DNA of 61,928 bases from Sphaerisporangium sp. (GCA_025964675.1 JAOPYI010000181.1:1-61928); one strand, 5' to 3'; positions 28,650 through 38,524 are shown, counted from the first letter of the stretch. The notes: generated by a model not told the origin, from the sequence alone. Made by a program: numbers and translations.

Positions 28650-29792
28650 TTACCGGTAAACGCGCGGCACGCGTGAACCAATCCTGGTCACGATCTCATG
28701 AGTGATCGTGCCGAGGGAATCCGCCCACTCCTGTGCGGTGGGCTCACCGCTTGTCCCCGGACCGAACAGGACGACCTCGTCGCCCTCGCTCACCTGGTCG
28801 TCACCCATATCGATCATGAACTGGTCCATGCAGACACGGCCCGCGACCGTGCGCCGCCGGCCTGCCGCCAGGACCTCGGCCCGGTTGGTCGCACCCCGCA
28901 TCACGCCGTCGGCGTATCCGAGAGGGACCACGGCCAACGTGGTCTCACGCTCGGTCGTGTACAGATGCCCGTACGACACTCCCGTGCCGGCGGCCACGCG
29001 CTTCACCATCGCGATCCGGGCACTGAGCGTCATCGCCGGGCGAAGGCCGAAGTCGCCCAGCTCAGGGATGGGGCTCAGCCCGTACACCGCGATACCGGGC
29101 CTGACCATGTCGTAGTGGGCCTCGGGAAGCGTCACCGTGGCGGCCGAGTTGGCGATGTGGCGCAGGACGTTGGACCCGGCCACCCCGGCCTTCTCCGCGA
29201 CCGCGAGCCCCTCGTCGAACGCGGCGAGCTGGCGGCCGATCGAGGGGTGCCCGGGGATGTCCGCGCAGGCGAGGTGGGACCACAGGCCGGCGATCTCGAT
29301 CAGACCCTCGGCCTGGGCGGCGAGCGCCCGATCGATCAGCGCCGGCCACGCCTTGGCAGTCGCGCCGCCGCGCGAGATGCCGGTATCGATCTTGAGGTGC
29401 ACGCGCGCCATGCGCTCGGCGCGGCGGGCGGAGGCGGCGATGTCGTCGACCAGCCAGGGCGCGCCCGCCGACAGGTCGATGGCGGCCGCGACGGCGTCGT
29501 CGAGGGGCTCGCGCGGAGTGATGATCCAGGACAGGATCGGCGCCGTCACGCCGGCGGCGCGAAGATCGAGCGCCTCCTGGATGTAGGCCGTGCCGAGACG
29601 GGACGCGCCGGCCTCGAGGGCGGCGCGCGCGCAGGGCACCAGGCCGTGACCGTAGCCGTCGGCCTTGACCGCGACCATCATCTCGACGGCCGGGGCGTGA
29701 CGGCGGAGCACCGCCACGTTGTGCCTGATCGCCGAGAGATCCACCCGGGCCTCGGCAGGGGTGACCAGGGAACCTTGAATGGGGAAGCTCAC
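28650..29792 (-). CDS. alr: Alanine racemase
   Basis: Alr interconverts L- and D-alanine with pyridoxal phosphate, supplying D-Ala for peptidoglycan. The 380 residues show the PLP lysine in VKADGYGHG (Lys43), the TIM-barrel PLP-phosphate region including GVAGSNVLRHIANSA, and GVSYGHLY, which should contain the second catalytic tyrosine loop region. GTG start at 29792. The neighbours are cell-envelope and t6A genes. Confidence 0.96.
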   Translation of the reverse strand: MSFPIQGSLVTPAEARVDLSAIRHNVAVLRRHAPAVEMMVAVKADGYGHGLVPCARAALEAGASRLGTAYIQEALDLRAAGVTAPILSWIITPREPLDDAVAAAIDLSAGAPWLVDDIAASARRAERMARVHLKIDTGISRGGATAKAWPALIDRALAAQAEGLIEIAGLWSHLACADIPGHPSIGRQLAAFDEGLAVAEKAGVAGSNVLRHIANSAATVTLPEAHYDMVRPGIAVYGLSPIPELGDFGLRPAMTLSARIAMVKRVAAGTGVSYGHLYTTERETTLAVVPLGYADGVMRGATNRAEVLAAGRRRTVAGRVCMDQFMIDMGDDQVSEGDEVVLFGPGTSGEPTAQEWADSLGTITHEIVTRIGSRVPRVYR

Positions 29793-29864
29793 CCTTTCAG
29801 TCTCGCAGTCGCGCGCCAGGACCGGTTGGCGGTCGAGCCGGCGGTAACGGTCGTCACACTCGTG

Positions 29865-31397
29865 TCAGGCGCTCGCCATGAGCGCGCGGATCGCGTCAGG
29901 AAGCTCCAGGGCCACGTCCAGGGCCGCGATTGGCGCCTCGCCTCCCTCGGGACCTCCGGCCGCCACCCTCGCCGCGAGACCGTGCGCGTGGGCCGCGCAC
30001 GAGGCGGCGTCGTAACAGCTCAGGCCTCCGGCGAGGAAGGCTCCGGTGATACCGGCGAGCACGTCGCCCGTACCGCCCGTGGCCAGCCAGGGGGTGCCCG
30101 TGAGGTTGACGCGGACCGGCCTGCCGTCCTCCGCGACCAGGGTAGTCGACCCTTTGAGCAGAACCGTAACGCCGAGCTCCACGGCCGCCCGCCTCGCGTA
30201 GTGGAGCCTGCGGGACTCGATCTCCTCGGGTGGCACCTGCAGCAGGCGGCCCAGCTCGCCGGTGTGCGGCGTGATCAGCGTGGGGGCGGAGCGCCGAAGG
30301 AGCGAGCGGTCGCGCGCGGCGAGGGTCAGCCCGTCGGCGTCGACCAGCACGGGAACGTCGCTGTCGAGCACGGAAGCGGCGACAGCGTGGGCGTCGTCGT
30401 CGGTGCCCATGCCCGGCCCGACGACCCATGCCTGGACCCGGCCCACCTCGCGCACCCCCTCCTCGGGGGTGATGATCCGCGTCACCGCCTCGGGCCACTT
30501 GGCGCGCACCTGCTGTACCGCCTCGGCCGCGCCGGCGAACCGCACCAGCCCGGCCCCGGCCCGTACGGCGCCGCCCACCGCGAGCACGGCGGCCCCGGTG
30601 AAACGGTCGCTCCCCGCGACGATGCCGACCACGCCCCTGCGGTACTTGTTGGACTCCGGCTCGGGCCGTGGCAGCCGGTCGGCGACGTCCGGGCCGGTGA
30701 GCGCGACGACGCCGGGCTCGGGGAGGTACGGGCCGAGGCCGATGTCCACAGGGTCGAGGGCGCCGGCGCGGCTCGCCCCCGGATCGATCAGCAGGCCCGC
30801 CTTGACGGCCCCGAAGGTCACGGTCAGGTGGGCACGTACCGCTTCGCCCTCCACCTCTCCGGTGCTCGCGTCCACCCCGCTCGGCACGTCCACCGCGACG
30901 ACGATGCCGGGAGCGCGCGCGCTGAGCCTCGCGAGCGTCGCGTACGGCTCGCGCAGGGGCCCGGTGCCGCCGATCCCGACCAGGCCGTCCACGATGACGT
31001 CCGCCTGGTCGATCATGTCCACGAGCGCGGGATCGGATTCCAGCGCCTTGGCCCCGTCGGCGTCACCGGGGGCGACCGCCCGGCGGAGATCGAACGTCCT
31101 GCCGCCCACGCGGCGGAGCTCGGTGAGGCCGCCCTCGTGAGCCTTCGGCCCGGCCAGGACCGCCTGGACCCGCGCTCCCCGGCGGACGAGCTGGGCACCC
31201 GCGTACAGCGCGTCGCCGCCGTTGTCGCCGCTGCCGATCAGCAGGACGACGCGGGCGCCGTACGCACGTGGCAGGGCGCGTACGCAGGCAATGGCCAGCC
31301 CCGTGGCGGCCCGCCGCATCAGAGTGCCCTCGGGGAGGCGTTCCATCAGCGCCCGTTCGGCCGCCCTGATCTCGTCGGACGTGTACGCGGTCAGCAT
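29865..31397 (-). CDS. nnr: Bifunctional NAD(P)H-hydrate epimerase / ADP-dependent dehydratase
   Basis: A 510-residue fusion that repairs hydrated NADH and NADPH. The N-terminal half (1-215) is the epimerase domain, with VVLLIGSGDNGGDALYAG and VDVPSGVDASTGEVEG. The C-terminal half (about 230-510) is the ribokinase-like dehydratase, with VGIVAGSDRFTGAAVLAVGG, TLITPHTGEL and GTGDVLAGITGAFL. The ATG at 31397 is seven bases after TAAATT with no Shine-Dalgarno, consistent with leaderless transcription. Confidence 0.95.
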   Translation of the reverse strand: MLTAYTSDEIRAAERALMERLPEGTLMRRAATGLAIACVRALPRAYGARVVLLIGSGDNGGDALYAGAQLVRRGARVQAVLAGPKAHEGGLTELRRVGGRTFDLRRAVAPGDADGAKALESDPALVDMIDQADVIVDGLVGIGGTGPLREPYATLARLSARAPGIVVAVDVPSGVDASTGEVEGEAVRAHLTVTFGAVKAGLLIDPGASRAGALDPVDIGLGPYLPEPGVVALTGPDVADRLPRPEPESNKYRRGVVGIVAGSDRFTGAAVLAVGGAVRAGAGLVRFAGAAEAVQQVRAKWPEAVTRIITPEEGVREVGRVQAWVVGPGMGTDDDAHAVAASVLDSDVPVLVDADGLTLAARDRSLLRRSAPTLITPHTGELGRLLQVPPEEIESRRLHYARRAAVELGVTVLLKGSTTLVAEDGRPVRVNLTGTPWLATGGTGDVLAGITGAFLAGGLSCYDAASCAAHAHGLAARVAAGGPEGGEAPIAALDVALELPDAIRALMASA

Positions 31398-31484
31398 TCC
31401 ACCGAATTTAGCCGTCTTCGATCACCAAGGAGAAGGCCACCCGCCGTAAGCGGTGTCTCCGTTTCGGACGGACGCCCGTGGAGG

Positions 31485-31835
31485 TCAGCCTTCGGCGATC
31501 ACATAGGCGACGGCGAAACCGCCGTCGTGGCTGAGGGACACGTGCCATCGCTTCACGCCCAGCTCCTCCGCGACCTCGGCGGCCCGGCCGGTGACCCCGA
31601 GGCGGGGACGCCCGTGGGCGGCCGTGGTGATCTCGGCGTCCCGGTGGCCGAGGCCCGGCGGCGCGCCGAGCGCCTTGGCCACCGCTTCCTTCGCTGCGAA
31701 CCGGGCGGCCAGAGAGGCGATGGGCAGGCCCTTTTCGACGTCGGTGAACAGCCGGTCGCGCAGCTTCGGCGTCCGCTCCAGGATGGTGCCGAGACGGGCG
31801 ATGTCGACGATGTCCACCCCGATACCGACGATCAC
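31485..31835 (-). CDS. acpS: Holo-[acyl-carrier-protein] synthase
   Basis: AcpS transfers 4'-phosphopantetheine from CoA to acyl carrier proteins. The 116 residues have the magnesium-binding [12 protein letters not shown] at the start and the second acidic motif [13 protein letters not shown]. The start is at 31835 after GGGGAG, three bases beyond the stop of the upstream hypothetical gene. coaA (CoA synthesis) is 2 kb away. Confidence 0.96.
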   Translation of the reverse strand: MIVGIGVDIVDIARLGTILERTPKLRDRLFTDVEKGLPIASLAARFAAKEAVAKALGAPPGLGHRDAEITTAAHGRPRLGVTGRAAEVAEELGVKRWHVSLSHDGGFAVAYVIAEG

Positions 31836-31838
31836 GGG

Positions 31839-32231
31839 TCAGCTCCCCGCGACCAGCCGGCGCAGCGCCTCCGCCGCCCGGGCGTCGGCGCCGGCGCGCT
31901 CGACCAGCTCCCCGGCCAGCGTGTCGATCCAGACGTCCAGCCCCACGGGCTCCCGGGAGAGGGTGACGCCGCGCACCTCGTGGCGTACCTCGGCGACCGG
32001 GCGGCCACGGTCGCTCGACAGCGTCAGGACGCGGTCGCCGAGGCGCACGGCGACCTCACGGACCTGCCCCTCGCGCCCGCGCAGGCGGTCGGCCAGGCCT
32101 CGCTCCCGCGTCACCGTCACGCAGCCCGGGGGCAGCACGTCGCCGAGCGTGCTCAACAACACCTGCGCATATATCGTGATATCTGCCGCGTCCTTGCGGA
32201 GTGCCGCCGCGACCAGGTCGAAGTCCGTCAC
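31839..32231 (-). CDS. Conserved actinobacterial protein of unknown function
   Basis: A 130-residue soluble protein with no signal or membrane segment. An N-terminal helical part (FDLVAAALRKDAADITIYAQVLL) is followed by alternating charged beta strands (VREVAVRLGDRVLTLSSDRG) and a C-terminal helix. GTG start with GAGG. It is coupled to acpS (three-base gap) and nine bases after the first YbjQ-array gene (ending at 32240), so one operon is likely. I do not recognise a family with known function. Confidence 0.75.
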   Translation of the reverse strand: MTDFDLVAAALRKDAADITIYAQVLLSTLGDVLPPGCVTVTRERGLADRLRGREGQVREVAVRLGDRVLTLSSDRGRPVAEVRHEVRGVTLSREPVGLDVWIDTLAGELVERAGADARAAEALRRLVAGS

Positions 32232-32239
32232 CTGTCACC

Positions 32240-33052
32240 TCACCCGTCCAGCGTGAGCACCATCTGGGGCCGCTCGATCACATGATCGGGCCTCAGCGGG
32301 CGCACGGCGGTGCCGATCGCGAAGAACTCCATCGTGTGACTGCCCCATTTGTGGTGCAGGTGGTTGAGGTCGACGCCGACGATGCCTTCGGCGTGCAACT
32401 GCTGGGCCTCGGCCTGCATGCGCGTCATGGCCAGCTCGCGCGCGTCGTACAGGGCCTGCGTGAACTCGGGTATCTCGACGTTCTGCCCGAGGTTGCCCAG
32501 CACCGAGCCCAGCCGCCGGTGGGCGACGTGGTAGACGCAGGTGCCCATGACCAGCCCCAGCGGGGCGTACCCGGCGCGGACCAAGGTCCAGAAGTCCTGC
32601 CCGGACAGGTCGGAGGTGAACGGCTGGTTCTTGTTGTTGCGCCACTCGCCCGGCTCGTCGGCCTTGACCGCCGTGCCGATGGCGATGAACTCGGCGATGT
32701 TCTCCCCGAAGTCCCGGAACTCCACGACCAGGCGCACGGCCACGATGCCGTCGGCGCCGAGCTGGTCGGCCTCGGCCTCCATGCGCGCCATGGCCAGCTC
32801 GCGAGCGTGGTACATCGCGTTGCTGAGCTGCTCGAGCTCCATGTTCTTGCTCCAGCGGCCGATCTGGAAGCCGACGTGGTAGATGGAGCTGCCGAGCACG
32901 AGCCCGAGCGGGCGGAACCCGGCCTCGCGCACGAGCAGGAACTCGTTCACCGACAGGTCGCTGGTGAACAGCGACCCCGGCTGGCCTGGGCGCAGCCCCT
33001 GGAGCCGGCGCATCGCGTCGGCGGGTATGCCCTGCTGGACTTCCGGATCCAT
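32240..33052 (-). CDS. Tandem YbjQ-like heavy-metal-binding domain protein
   Basis: A 270-residue protein with two copies of the YbjQ-type (putative heavy-metal-binding) domain. Each has SDLS followed by EF/DF, then GLVLGSSIYHVG or GLVMGTCVYHVA, ARELAMARMEAEA or ARELAMTRMQAEA, GIVAVRL or GIVGVDL, and EFIAIGTAV or EFFAIGTAV. No signal peptide or membrane segment is seen. The ATG at 33052, after GAGGAG, is preferred over the upstream start at 33079. Pentameric YbjQ proteins have unknown function despite the family name. Adjacent to a paralog of the same layout at 33116-34012. Confidence 0.82.
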   Translation of the reverse strand: MDPEVQQGIPADAMRRLQGLRPGQPGSLFTSDLSVNEFLLVREAGFRPLGLVLGSSIYHVGFQIGRWSKNMELEQLSNAMYHARELAMARMEAEADQLGADGIVAVRLVVEFRDFGENIAEFIAIGTAVKADEPGEWRNNKNQPFTSDLSGQDFWTLVRAGYAPLGLVMGTCVYHVAHRRLGSVLGNLGQNVEIPEFTQALYDARELAMTRMQAEAQQLHAEGIVGVDLNHLHHKWGSHTMEFFAIGTAVRPLRPDHVIERPQMVLTLDG

Positions 33053-33115
33053 GGATGCCTGCTCCTCAGACTCGCTCAACGACTCGCCCCGGACCTGCTC
33101 GAATGATCTCGGCGG

Positions 33116-34012
33116 TCAGAGGCGCATGATGGTCAGCGCCCGGGTGGGTGGCGGACCGGAGGGCTGGAAGCGGGCGACGGAGGTGCCGATCAGCGTCGCC
33201 TCGACCACGTGATCGCGCTGCTCCCCGCCGTACGCGCACGACCGCTCCCGCACCGTCAGCGACTGGCCGGACAGAACCGCCCCGTCGGCCCCCGTGCGGG
33301 CGGAGTCGGACATGAAGTGGTCCCGCGCCTCGTGGCGGGTGACCGAAACCAGCTCGGTCCACCCGGGGACCTCCGCGTTGCCGAACCCCACCCCGCCGAG
33401 CCGGTTGCCGCCGAAGGTGACGCTCGACATGACCTGCGTCGTCCAGTCGTCGTGGCGCACGCCGACCGACATGCCGAACGCCATGTCGACGGGCACCCAT
33501 CCCGCGGCGACCAGCTTGGCGAAATCCTGCCCGGACAGGTGTGACAGGAAGGGCCGTGACGGGCGGACGTCGCCCTGGGCGCGCACGGCCGTGCCCAAGG
33601 CCTGGAACTCCAGCGCCCCGGGCGCCGACGGGAACGGCTTGATCTCGACCGTCACCGCCACCACGCCGTCGCCGCCCAGCGCGGCGCACTCGGCGGCCAT
33701 GCGCCCCATGGCCGTACGACGGGCCTCGTAGATGGTCTGGACGTAGGTGGCGAAGCCTCCCCGCATGCCCGAGGTGATCGTGCGCGCGGCGCCCGTGCCG
33801 AGCATGCCGCCGGAGTAGCCGCAGTAGACCGGCCCGGCGTACCACCAGCCGAGGTTGTGCACCGTGCTGCCCATCACCTGGCCCACGGGCTCGAACCCGA
33901 CCGAGCGGATGGCGGCGAACTCCGGGACCGACAGCCCGGACGTCCAGGTGCCACGCGCGTCCCTGAGGCGGGCCTGCGCGGCGGGTGGCAGCCACTGGGT
34001 CACGCTCCCCAT
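33116..34012 (-). CDS. Second YbjQ-array protein, diverged paralog
   Basis: A 298-residue protein with the same two-domain layout as its neighbour: [20 protein letters not shown] with [12 protein letters not shown], then [20 protein letters not shown] with [12 protein letters not shown], and [11 protein letters not shown] in the first unit. The second unit is more diverged and ends in [12 protein letters not shown]. Start at ATG 34012 (GTGGGGCAAG upstream); GTG 34003 is possible. It is 63 bases upstream of the other paralog on the same strand and divergent from coaA. Function unknown. Confidence 0.78.
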   Translation of the reverse strand: MGSVTQWLPPAAQARLRDARGTWTSGLSVPEFAAIRSVGFEPVGQVMGSTVHNLGWWYAGPVYCGYSGGMLGTGAARTITSGMRGGFATYVQTIYEARRTAMGRMAAECAALGGDGVVAVTVEIKPFPSAPGALEFQALGTAVRAQGDVRPSRPFLSHLSGQDFAKLVAAGWVPVDMAFGMSVGVRHDDWTTQVMSSVTFGGNRLGGVGFGNAEVPGWTELVSVTRHEARDHFMSDSARTGADGAVLSGQSLTVRERSCAYGGEQRDHVVEATLIGTSVARFQPSGPPPTRALTIMRL

Positions 34013-34071
34013 CTTGCCCCACACAGGCCCCCCGGAGGCCGCCCGCGGACGCCTCAGTAGAGTTTGCGCCC

Positions 34072-34995
34072 ATGGAGGCACCCCACCCGTACGTCGAGCT
34101 CAGCCGCGAGCAGTGGCGGAACCTGAGGAAGAACACGCCTCTTACCTTGACGGCCGAGGAACTGGAGGAGCTGCGCGGCGTCGACGACCCGATCGACCTG
34201 GTCGAGGTCACCGACATCTACCTTCCGCTGACCCGGCTGCTCAACCTCCACTTCACCGGGGCGCGGCAGCGCAGCGCGGCGCTGAACACCTTCCTCGGCG
34301 ACGATCAGGAACCGCCGCCGTACATCCTCGGCATCGCGGGCAGCGTCGCGGTCGGCAAGTCGACCACGGCCCGGCTGCTGCACACCCTGCTCGCGCGCTG
34401 GCCGGAGCACCCCCGGGTGGACCTGATCACCACCGACTCGTTCCTCTACCCGAACAAGATGCTGGAGGAGCGCGGCATCACCGACCGCAAGGGCTTTCCC
34501 GAGAGCTACGACCGCCGGGCCCTGGTCCGCTTCGTGGCCGACGTGAAGGCCGGGCTGCCGGAGGTCCACGCGCCCGTCTACAGCCACCTGGAGTACGACA
34601 TCGTCCCGGGGGCCGTCCAGACCGTGCGCCGGCCCGACATCCTGGTCGTCGAGGGTCTCAACGTGCTGCAGCCCGCTCCCCCGGCGGCGCTGGCGGTCAA
34701 CGACTACTTCGACTTCTCGATCTACGTGGACGCCAAGGTCGAGGACATCAGGTCCTGGTACGTCGACCGGTTCCACAAGCTCCGCCGTACGGCCTTCGCC
34801 GACCCCAAGTCCTACTTCACCTATATCGCCGAGCTTTCCGACGGGGAGGCGACGCGGTTCGCCAGGAACGTCTGGCGTGACGTCAACGAGCGCAACCTGA
34901 TCGACAACATCGCCCCCACGCGGGGCCGCGCGGGCCTCGTCCTGCAGAAGGGCTCCGACCACGCGGTCCGCCGGGTGCGGCTCCGCCGCACGTAG
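34072..34995 (+). CDS. coaA: Type I pantothenate kinase
   Basis: CoaA phosphorylates pantothenate, the regulated first step of CoA synthesis. The 307-residue protein has the P-loop [17 protein letters not shown], the substrate-side [15 protein letters not shown] and the [10 protein letters not shown] strand. It begins at ATG 34072 after TAGAGT and an eight-base gap, another leaderless-type start; the ATG at 33985 is upstream of this promoter box. Length matches the family. Confidence 0.97.
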   Translation: MEAPHPYVELSREQWRNLRKNTPLTLTAEELEELRGVDDPIDLVEVTDIYLPLTRLLNLHFTGARQRSAALNTFLGDDQEPPPYILGIAGSVAVGKSTTARLLHTLLARWPEHPRVDLITTDSFLYPNKMLEERGITDRKGFPESYDRRALVRFVADVKAGLPEVHAPVYSHLEYDIVPGAVQTVRRPDILVVEGLNVLQPAPPAALAVNDYFDFSIYVDAKVEDIRSWYVDRFHKLRRTAFADPKSYFTYIAELSDGEATRFARNVWRDVNERNLIDNIAPTRGRAGLVLQKGSDHAVRRVRLRRT

Positions 34996-35084
34996 GTTCC
35001 ACCAGCGTGTGCGACCGGCGGATGAGGCGGAATTCCTCCGCGTGAGGGAGGAACTCCGGCCTCACGCTTGGATAGTGTCCGGTC

Positions 35085-35993
35085 ATGACCATCCTCGCCA
35101 CCGAGGGACTCACCAAACGCTTTCCCCGCGTGACGGCGCTCGACCGCCTCACCGTCACCGCGGGCACGGGCGTCACCGGCCTGGTCGGCGCGAACGGCGC
35201 GGGGAAGTCCACTCTCATCAAGATCCTGCTCGGCCTGCTGCCCCCCACCGAGGGAAGCGCGACGGTCCTCGGCCTCAACCCCGCGACCCAAGCCTTCGAC
35301 ATCCGTCGGGCCGTCGGCTACATGCCGGAGCACGACTGTCTCCCACCCGACATGTCCGCGACCGAGTTCACGGTCCACATGGCCCAGATGTCCGGCCTGC
35401 CGCGCAGCGCCGCCCGCGAGCGCGCCGCCGACACCCTGCGCCACGTCGGCCTGTACGAGGAGCGCTACCGGCCCATCGGCGGCTACTCCACCGGCATGCG
35501 CCAGCGGGTGAAGCTCGCCCAGGCCCTCGTCCACGACCCCAAGGTGGTGTTCCTCGACGAGCCAACCAACGGCCTCGACCCGCAGGGCCGTGACGACATG
35601 CTGGCCCTGATCCGGCGCATCGGCATGGAGTTCGGCATCAGCGTGGTCGTCACCTCTCACCTGCTCGGCGAGCTGGAGCGGGTGTGCGACCACGTCATCG
35701 TCATCGACGGTGGCCGCCTGCTCCGTTCCTCCGCCATCGGCGACTTCACGCAGGCCACACAGTTGATCACCGTCGAGGTCGAGGAAGGCCAGCAGTCCCT
35801 CGCCGAGCGGCTCACGGCCGAAGGCCAGAAGGTCACCCTGCACGGGCGGCTGCTGACGGTCGCGGTCGGCTCCCCGGCCACGTTCGACATCGTCAGGGAC
35901 GCCGTGTGCGACCTCGACCTGAGCCTGGTCCGCCTCGAACAGGGCCGCCACCGCATCGAGGACGTCTTCCGCGAAGAGGTGTCGAATGTCTGA
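35085..35993 (+). CDS. ABC transporter ATP-binding protein
   Basis: A 302-residue ATPase: Walker A GANGAGKSTLIK, Q-loop region YMPEHDCLPPDMSA, signature YSTGMRQRVKLA, Walker B VVFLDEPTNGLDPQG and H-loop TSHLLGEL. The last 90 residues form the C-terminal domain seen in ABC-2 exporters. Starts at ATG 35085, six bases after TAGTGT. First gene of a four-gene overlapping operon; it overlaps the permease by eight bases. Confidence 0.92.
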   Translation: MTILATEGLTKRFPRVTALDRLTVTAGTGVTGLVGANGAGKSTLIKILLGLLPPTEGSATVLGLNPATQAFDIRRAVGYMPEHDCLPPDMSATEFTVHMAQMSGLPRSAARERAADTLRHVGLYEERYRPIGGYSTGMRQRVKLAQALVHDPKVVFLDEPTNGLDPQGRDDMLALIRRIGMEFGISVVVTSHLLGELERVCDHVIVIDGGRLLRSSAIGDFTQATQLITVEVEEGQQSLAERLTAEGQKVTLHGRLLTVAVGSPATFDIVRDAVCDLDLSLVRLEQGRHRIEDVFREEVSNV

Positions 35994-36897
35994 GCCCATC
36001 CCCGCGCCGGCGCCCGGCCCGCAACTGATGCCCACGGGCGTCATCCACGACATCGGGTACCGCCACTACGACGGCCCGAGGCTCGGCCGTGGCCACGCCT
36101 TGGGCGCGCTGACCCTCCACAGCCTGCGCGGCGTCTTCGGCCTCGGCCGCACCGCCCGCGCCAAGATCATGCCGTTCCTGCTGGCCGGGGTCATGATGCT
36201 CCCGGCGGTCGTGTCGATCGCGGTGATGGCGATGATCAAGCGGCCCGGATTGCCCTATCCCGCGTACGCCGTGACCATGCAGGCCGTCCTCGCGGTCTTC
36301 CTGGCCGCTCAGTCGCCGTACCTCGTGGCGCCCGACCTGCGGTTCCGTGTGCTGCCGCTCTACCTGTCGCGGCCGACCACGACCGGCGACTACGTCGCGG
36401 CCAAGCTCGCCGCCATGGCGCTCGCGCTGTTCCTGCTGATCGCCGCGCCCCTGACCGTGCTGTACGCCGGCGAGCTGCTGGTGGACCTGCCCGGCCCGCC
36501 GCACACCCACGACTACTTCGCGGCGCTGGCCACCGCCGTGGTGTACGCGGTGCTGCTGTCCTCGATCGGGGTCGCGCTGGCCTCCTTCACGCCCAGGCGA
36601 GGGCTCGGGGTCGCCTCCGTGATCGCCGTGTACCTGCTGTCGTCGGCGATCTCAGCGGTGCTCGTCGGCGTGCTGATGTCGGTGAGCCGTGACAGCGCCG
36701 CCACGTGGGCGTGGCTGATCAACCCGTTCTTCCTCGTGGACGCCGTACAGGTGTGGATCTTCGGCACCGACCCGAACAACGACGGCGGCTACCCCTCAGG
36801 AGTGGGCGGCCCAGTGGCGGTCCTCGCCGTGCTGGCGGTCATCGCCCTGTGCGTGACCGCCCTCGTCCTCCGCTACCGCAAGGCGGCCTCATCGTGA
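35986..36897 (+). CDS. ABC-2 type transporter permease
   Basis: A 303-residue membrane protein with about six helices, preceded by a 40-residue cytoplasmic N-terminus containing YRHYDGPRLGRGHALGALT, a segment typical of permeases of this class, then LFLLIAAPLTVLYAGELL and other hydrophobic stretches. It pairs with the ATPase it overlaps. The last stop overlaps the GTG of the second ATPase (GTGA). Substrate unknown. Confidence 0.85.
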   Translation: MSEPIPAPAPGPQLMPTGVIHDIGYRHYDGPRLGRGHALGALTLHSLRGVFGLGRTARAKIMPFLLAGVMMLPAVVSIAVMAMIKRPGLPYPAYAVTMQAVLAVFLAAQSPYLVAPDLRFRVLPLYLSRPTTTGDYVAAKLAAMALALFLLIAAPLTVLYAGELLVDLPGPPHTHDYFAALATAVVYAVLLSSIGVALASFTPRRGLGVASVIAVYLLSSAISAVLVGVLMSVSRDSAATWAWLINPFFLVDAVQVWIFGTDPNNDGGYPSGVGGPVAVLAVLAVIALCVTALVLRYRKAASS

Positions 36898-37811
36898 ACA
36901 TCGAACTGGGACAGGTCTCCCGCTGGTACGGCAACGTGGTCGCGGTCAACGACGTGACGATGACCGTCGGGCCCGGCGTGACCGGCCTGCTCGGCCCGAA
37001 CGGCGCCGGCAAGTCGACCCTGCTGCACATGATGGCCGGGTTCCTCGCCCCCTCCACCGGCACCGCGACGCTCGACGGGAAGCAGATCTGGCGCAACCAC
37101 CAGATCTACCGCTCCATCGGGCTGGTGCCCGAGCGCGAGGCGGTCTACGGGTTCCTCACCGGCTGGCAGTTCGTGCTCTCCAGCGCCCGCCTGCACCGCC
37201 TGGCCTCCCCCGAGGACGCCGCCGCCAAGGCCCTGGCGATGGTCGAGATGGAGGACTCCAAGGAGCGCAGGATCGAGACCTACTCCAAGGGCATGCGCCA
37301 GCGGGTCAAGGTCGCCGCCGCGCTGGTCCACGATCCGCAGGTGCTGCTCCTGGACGAGCCGTTCAACGGCATGGACCCCCGCCAGCGCCTCCACCTGATG
37401 GACCTCGTCAGGGAGCTCGGTGCGGCCGGCCGCACCATCCTGTTCAGCTCCCACATCCTGGAGGAGGTCGAGCGGGTCGCCCAGCAGATCGAGGTGCTCG
37501 TGGCCGGGCGCCACGCCGCCTCGGGCGACTTCCGCGAGATCCGCCGGCGCATGACCGACCGGCCCCACCTGTTCCACGTACGCTCCAGCGACGACCGGCG
37601 CCTGGCCGCCGCCCTGATCGCCGACGCCTCCTCCGGGGCGGTCTCCCTCGGCGTGGCCGGGCTCGAGGTCCAGGCCGTGGACTTCCGCAGGTTCACCTGG
37701 CTGCTCCCCCGGGTCGCCCGGGACGCGGGGGTCACCGTCTGGCAGGTCGCCCCCGCCGACGAGGACCTCGAAAGCGTCTTCTCCTACCTGATCTCCGGGA
37801 GCACCCGATGA
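36894..37811 (+). CDS. Second ABC transporter ATP-binding protein
   Basis: A 305-residue ATPase: Walker A GPNGAGKSTLLHMM, signature YSKGMRQRVKVAAAL, Walker B VLLLDEPFNGMDPRQ and H-loop SSHILEEV. GTG 36894 overlaps the first permease stop by four bases; a longer frame upstream would run through the permease and is rejected. It differs from the first ATPase enough to suggest a heteromeric system or two related transporters expressed together. Confidence 0.92.
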   Translation: MNIELGQVSRWYGNVVAVNDVTMTVGPGVTGLLGPNGAGKSTLLHMMAGFLAPSTGTATLDGKQIWRNHQIYRSIGLVPEREAVYGFLTGWQFVLSSARLHRLASPEDAAAKALAMVEMEDSKERRIETYSKGMRQRVKVAAALVHDPQVLLLDEPFNGMDPRQRLHLMDLVRELGAAGRTILFSSHILEEVERVAQQIEVLVAGRHAASGDFREIRRRMTDRPHLFHVRSSDDRRLAAALIADASSGAVSLGVAGLEVQAVDFRRFTWLLPRVARDAGVTVWQVAPADEDLESVFSYLISGSTR

Positions 37812-38524
37812 ACTCCGTCGTCGCCGGCATCACCTATCGCGCCGTGCTCGGGCGGCGCAGGGTCCTGCTGCTGATCCTGCTCCCGGTCGTGCTGATCGGC
37901 CTGGCCCTGCTCCTGCGGGCCATCGGCAGCACGGACGAGAAGGCCACGGTCACGCTCATGCAGACCTACGCGATCGGCACCATGCTGCCGCTGCTCGGGC
38001 TGATCGCGGGCACCGGCACCATCGCCCCCGAGATCGACGACGGCACGATCATCCACCTGCTGTCCAAGCCGATCTCCCGGCCGGTGATCGCCACCACCAA
38101 GTTCATGGTGGCCGCCTCCATGCTCGCGGTCTTCGCCGCCGTCCCGACGTTCGTGGCCGCGTGGCTGCTCATCCGCGACGAGGCCGGGATCGCGTCCGGC
38201 TTCGCGCTGGGGGCCCTGATCGGCGGCATCGCGTACGCGGCCGTGTTCCTGCTCCTCGGCGTCGTCACCCGGCACGCCGTGACGATCGGCATCATTTACG
38301 CGGTGGTGTGGGAGAACCTCGTCGGCGGCTACGTGCCAGGGGCGCGGAACTTCTCCATCCAGCAGTGGGCGCAGACCTTCGCCGACCAGATCAGCACGTC
38401 CGGCTTCTTCAAGGCCTCCGTCGGCATGGGTTTCGCCGTACCAGCCGTGCTGATCGTGACCATCGGCTCGGTGGTCTGGGCCGGTCAGCGCCTGCGTTCC
38501 CTGTCCCTCACCGGAGACGAATGA
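37808..38524 (+). CDS. Second ABC-2 type transporter permease
   Basis: A 238-residue membrane protein with about six helices, including LLLILLPVVLIGLALLL near the start and a segment IDDGTIIHLLSKPISR typical of ABC-2 permeases. ATG overlaps the second ATPase by four bases. Last gene of the quartet. Confidence 0.85.
   Translation: MNSVVAGITYRAVLGRRRVLLLILLPVVLIGLALLLRAIGSTDEKATVTLMQTYAIGTMLPLLGLIAGTGTIAPEIDDGTIIHLLSKPISRPVIATTKFMVAASMLAVFAAVPTFVAAWLLIRDEAGIASGFALGALIGGIAYAAVFLLLGVVTRHAVTIGIIYAVVWENLVGGYVPGARNFSIQQWAQTFADQISTSGFFKASVGMGFAVPAVLIVTIGSVVWAGQRLRSLSLTGDE

Noticed and set aside
28698-32285. 1195-residue open frame on the plus strand across alr, nnr and acpS
   Set aside because: It lies antisense to three recognised genes with complete motifs; it is a shadow of third-position GC bias.
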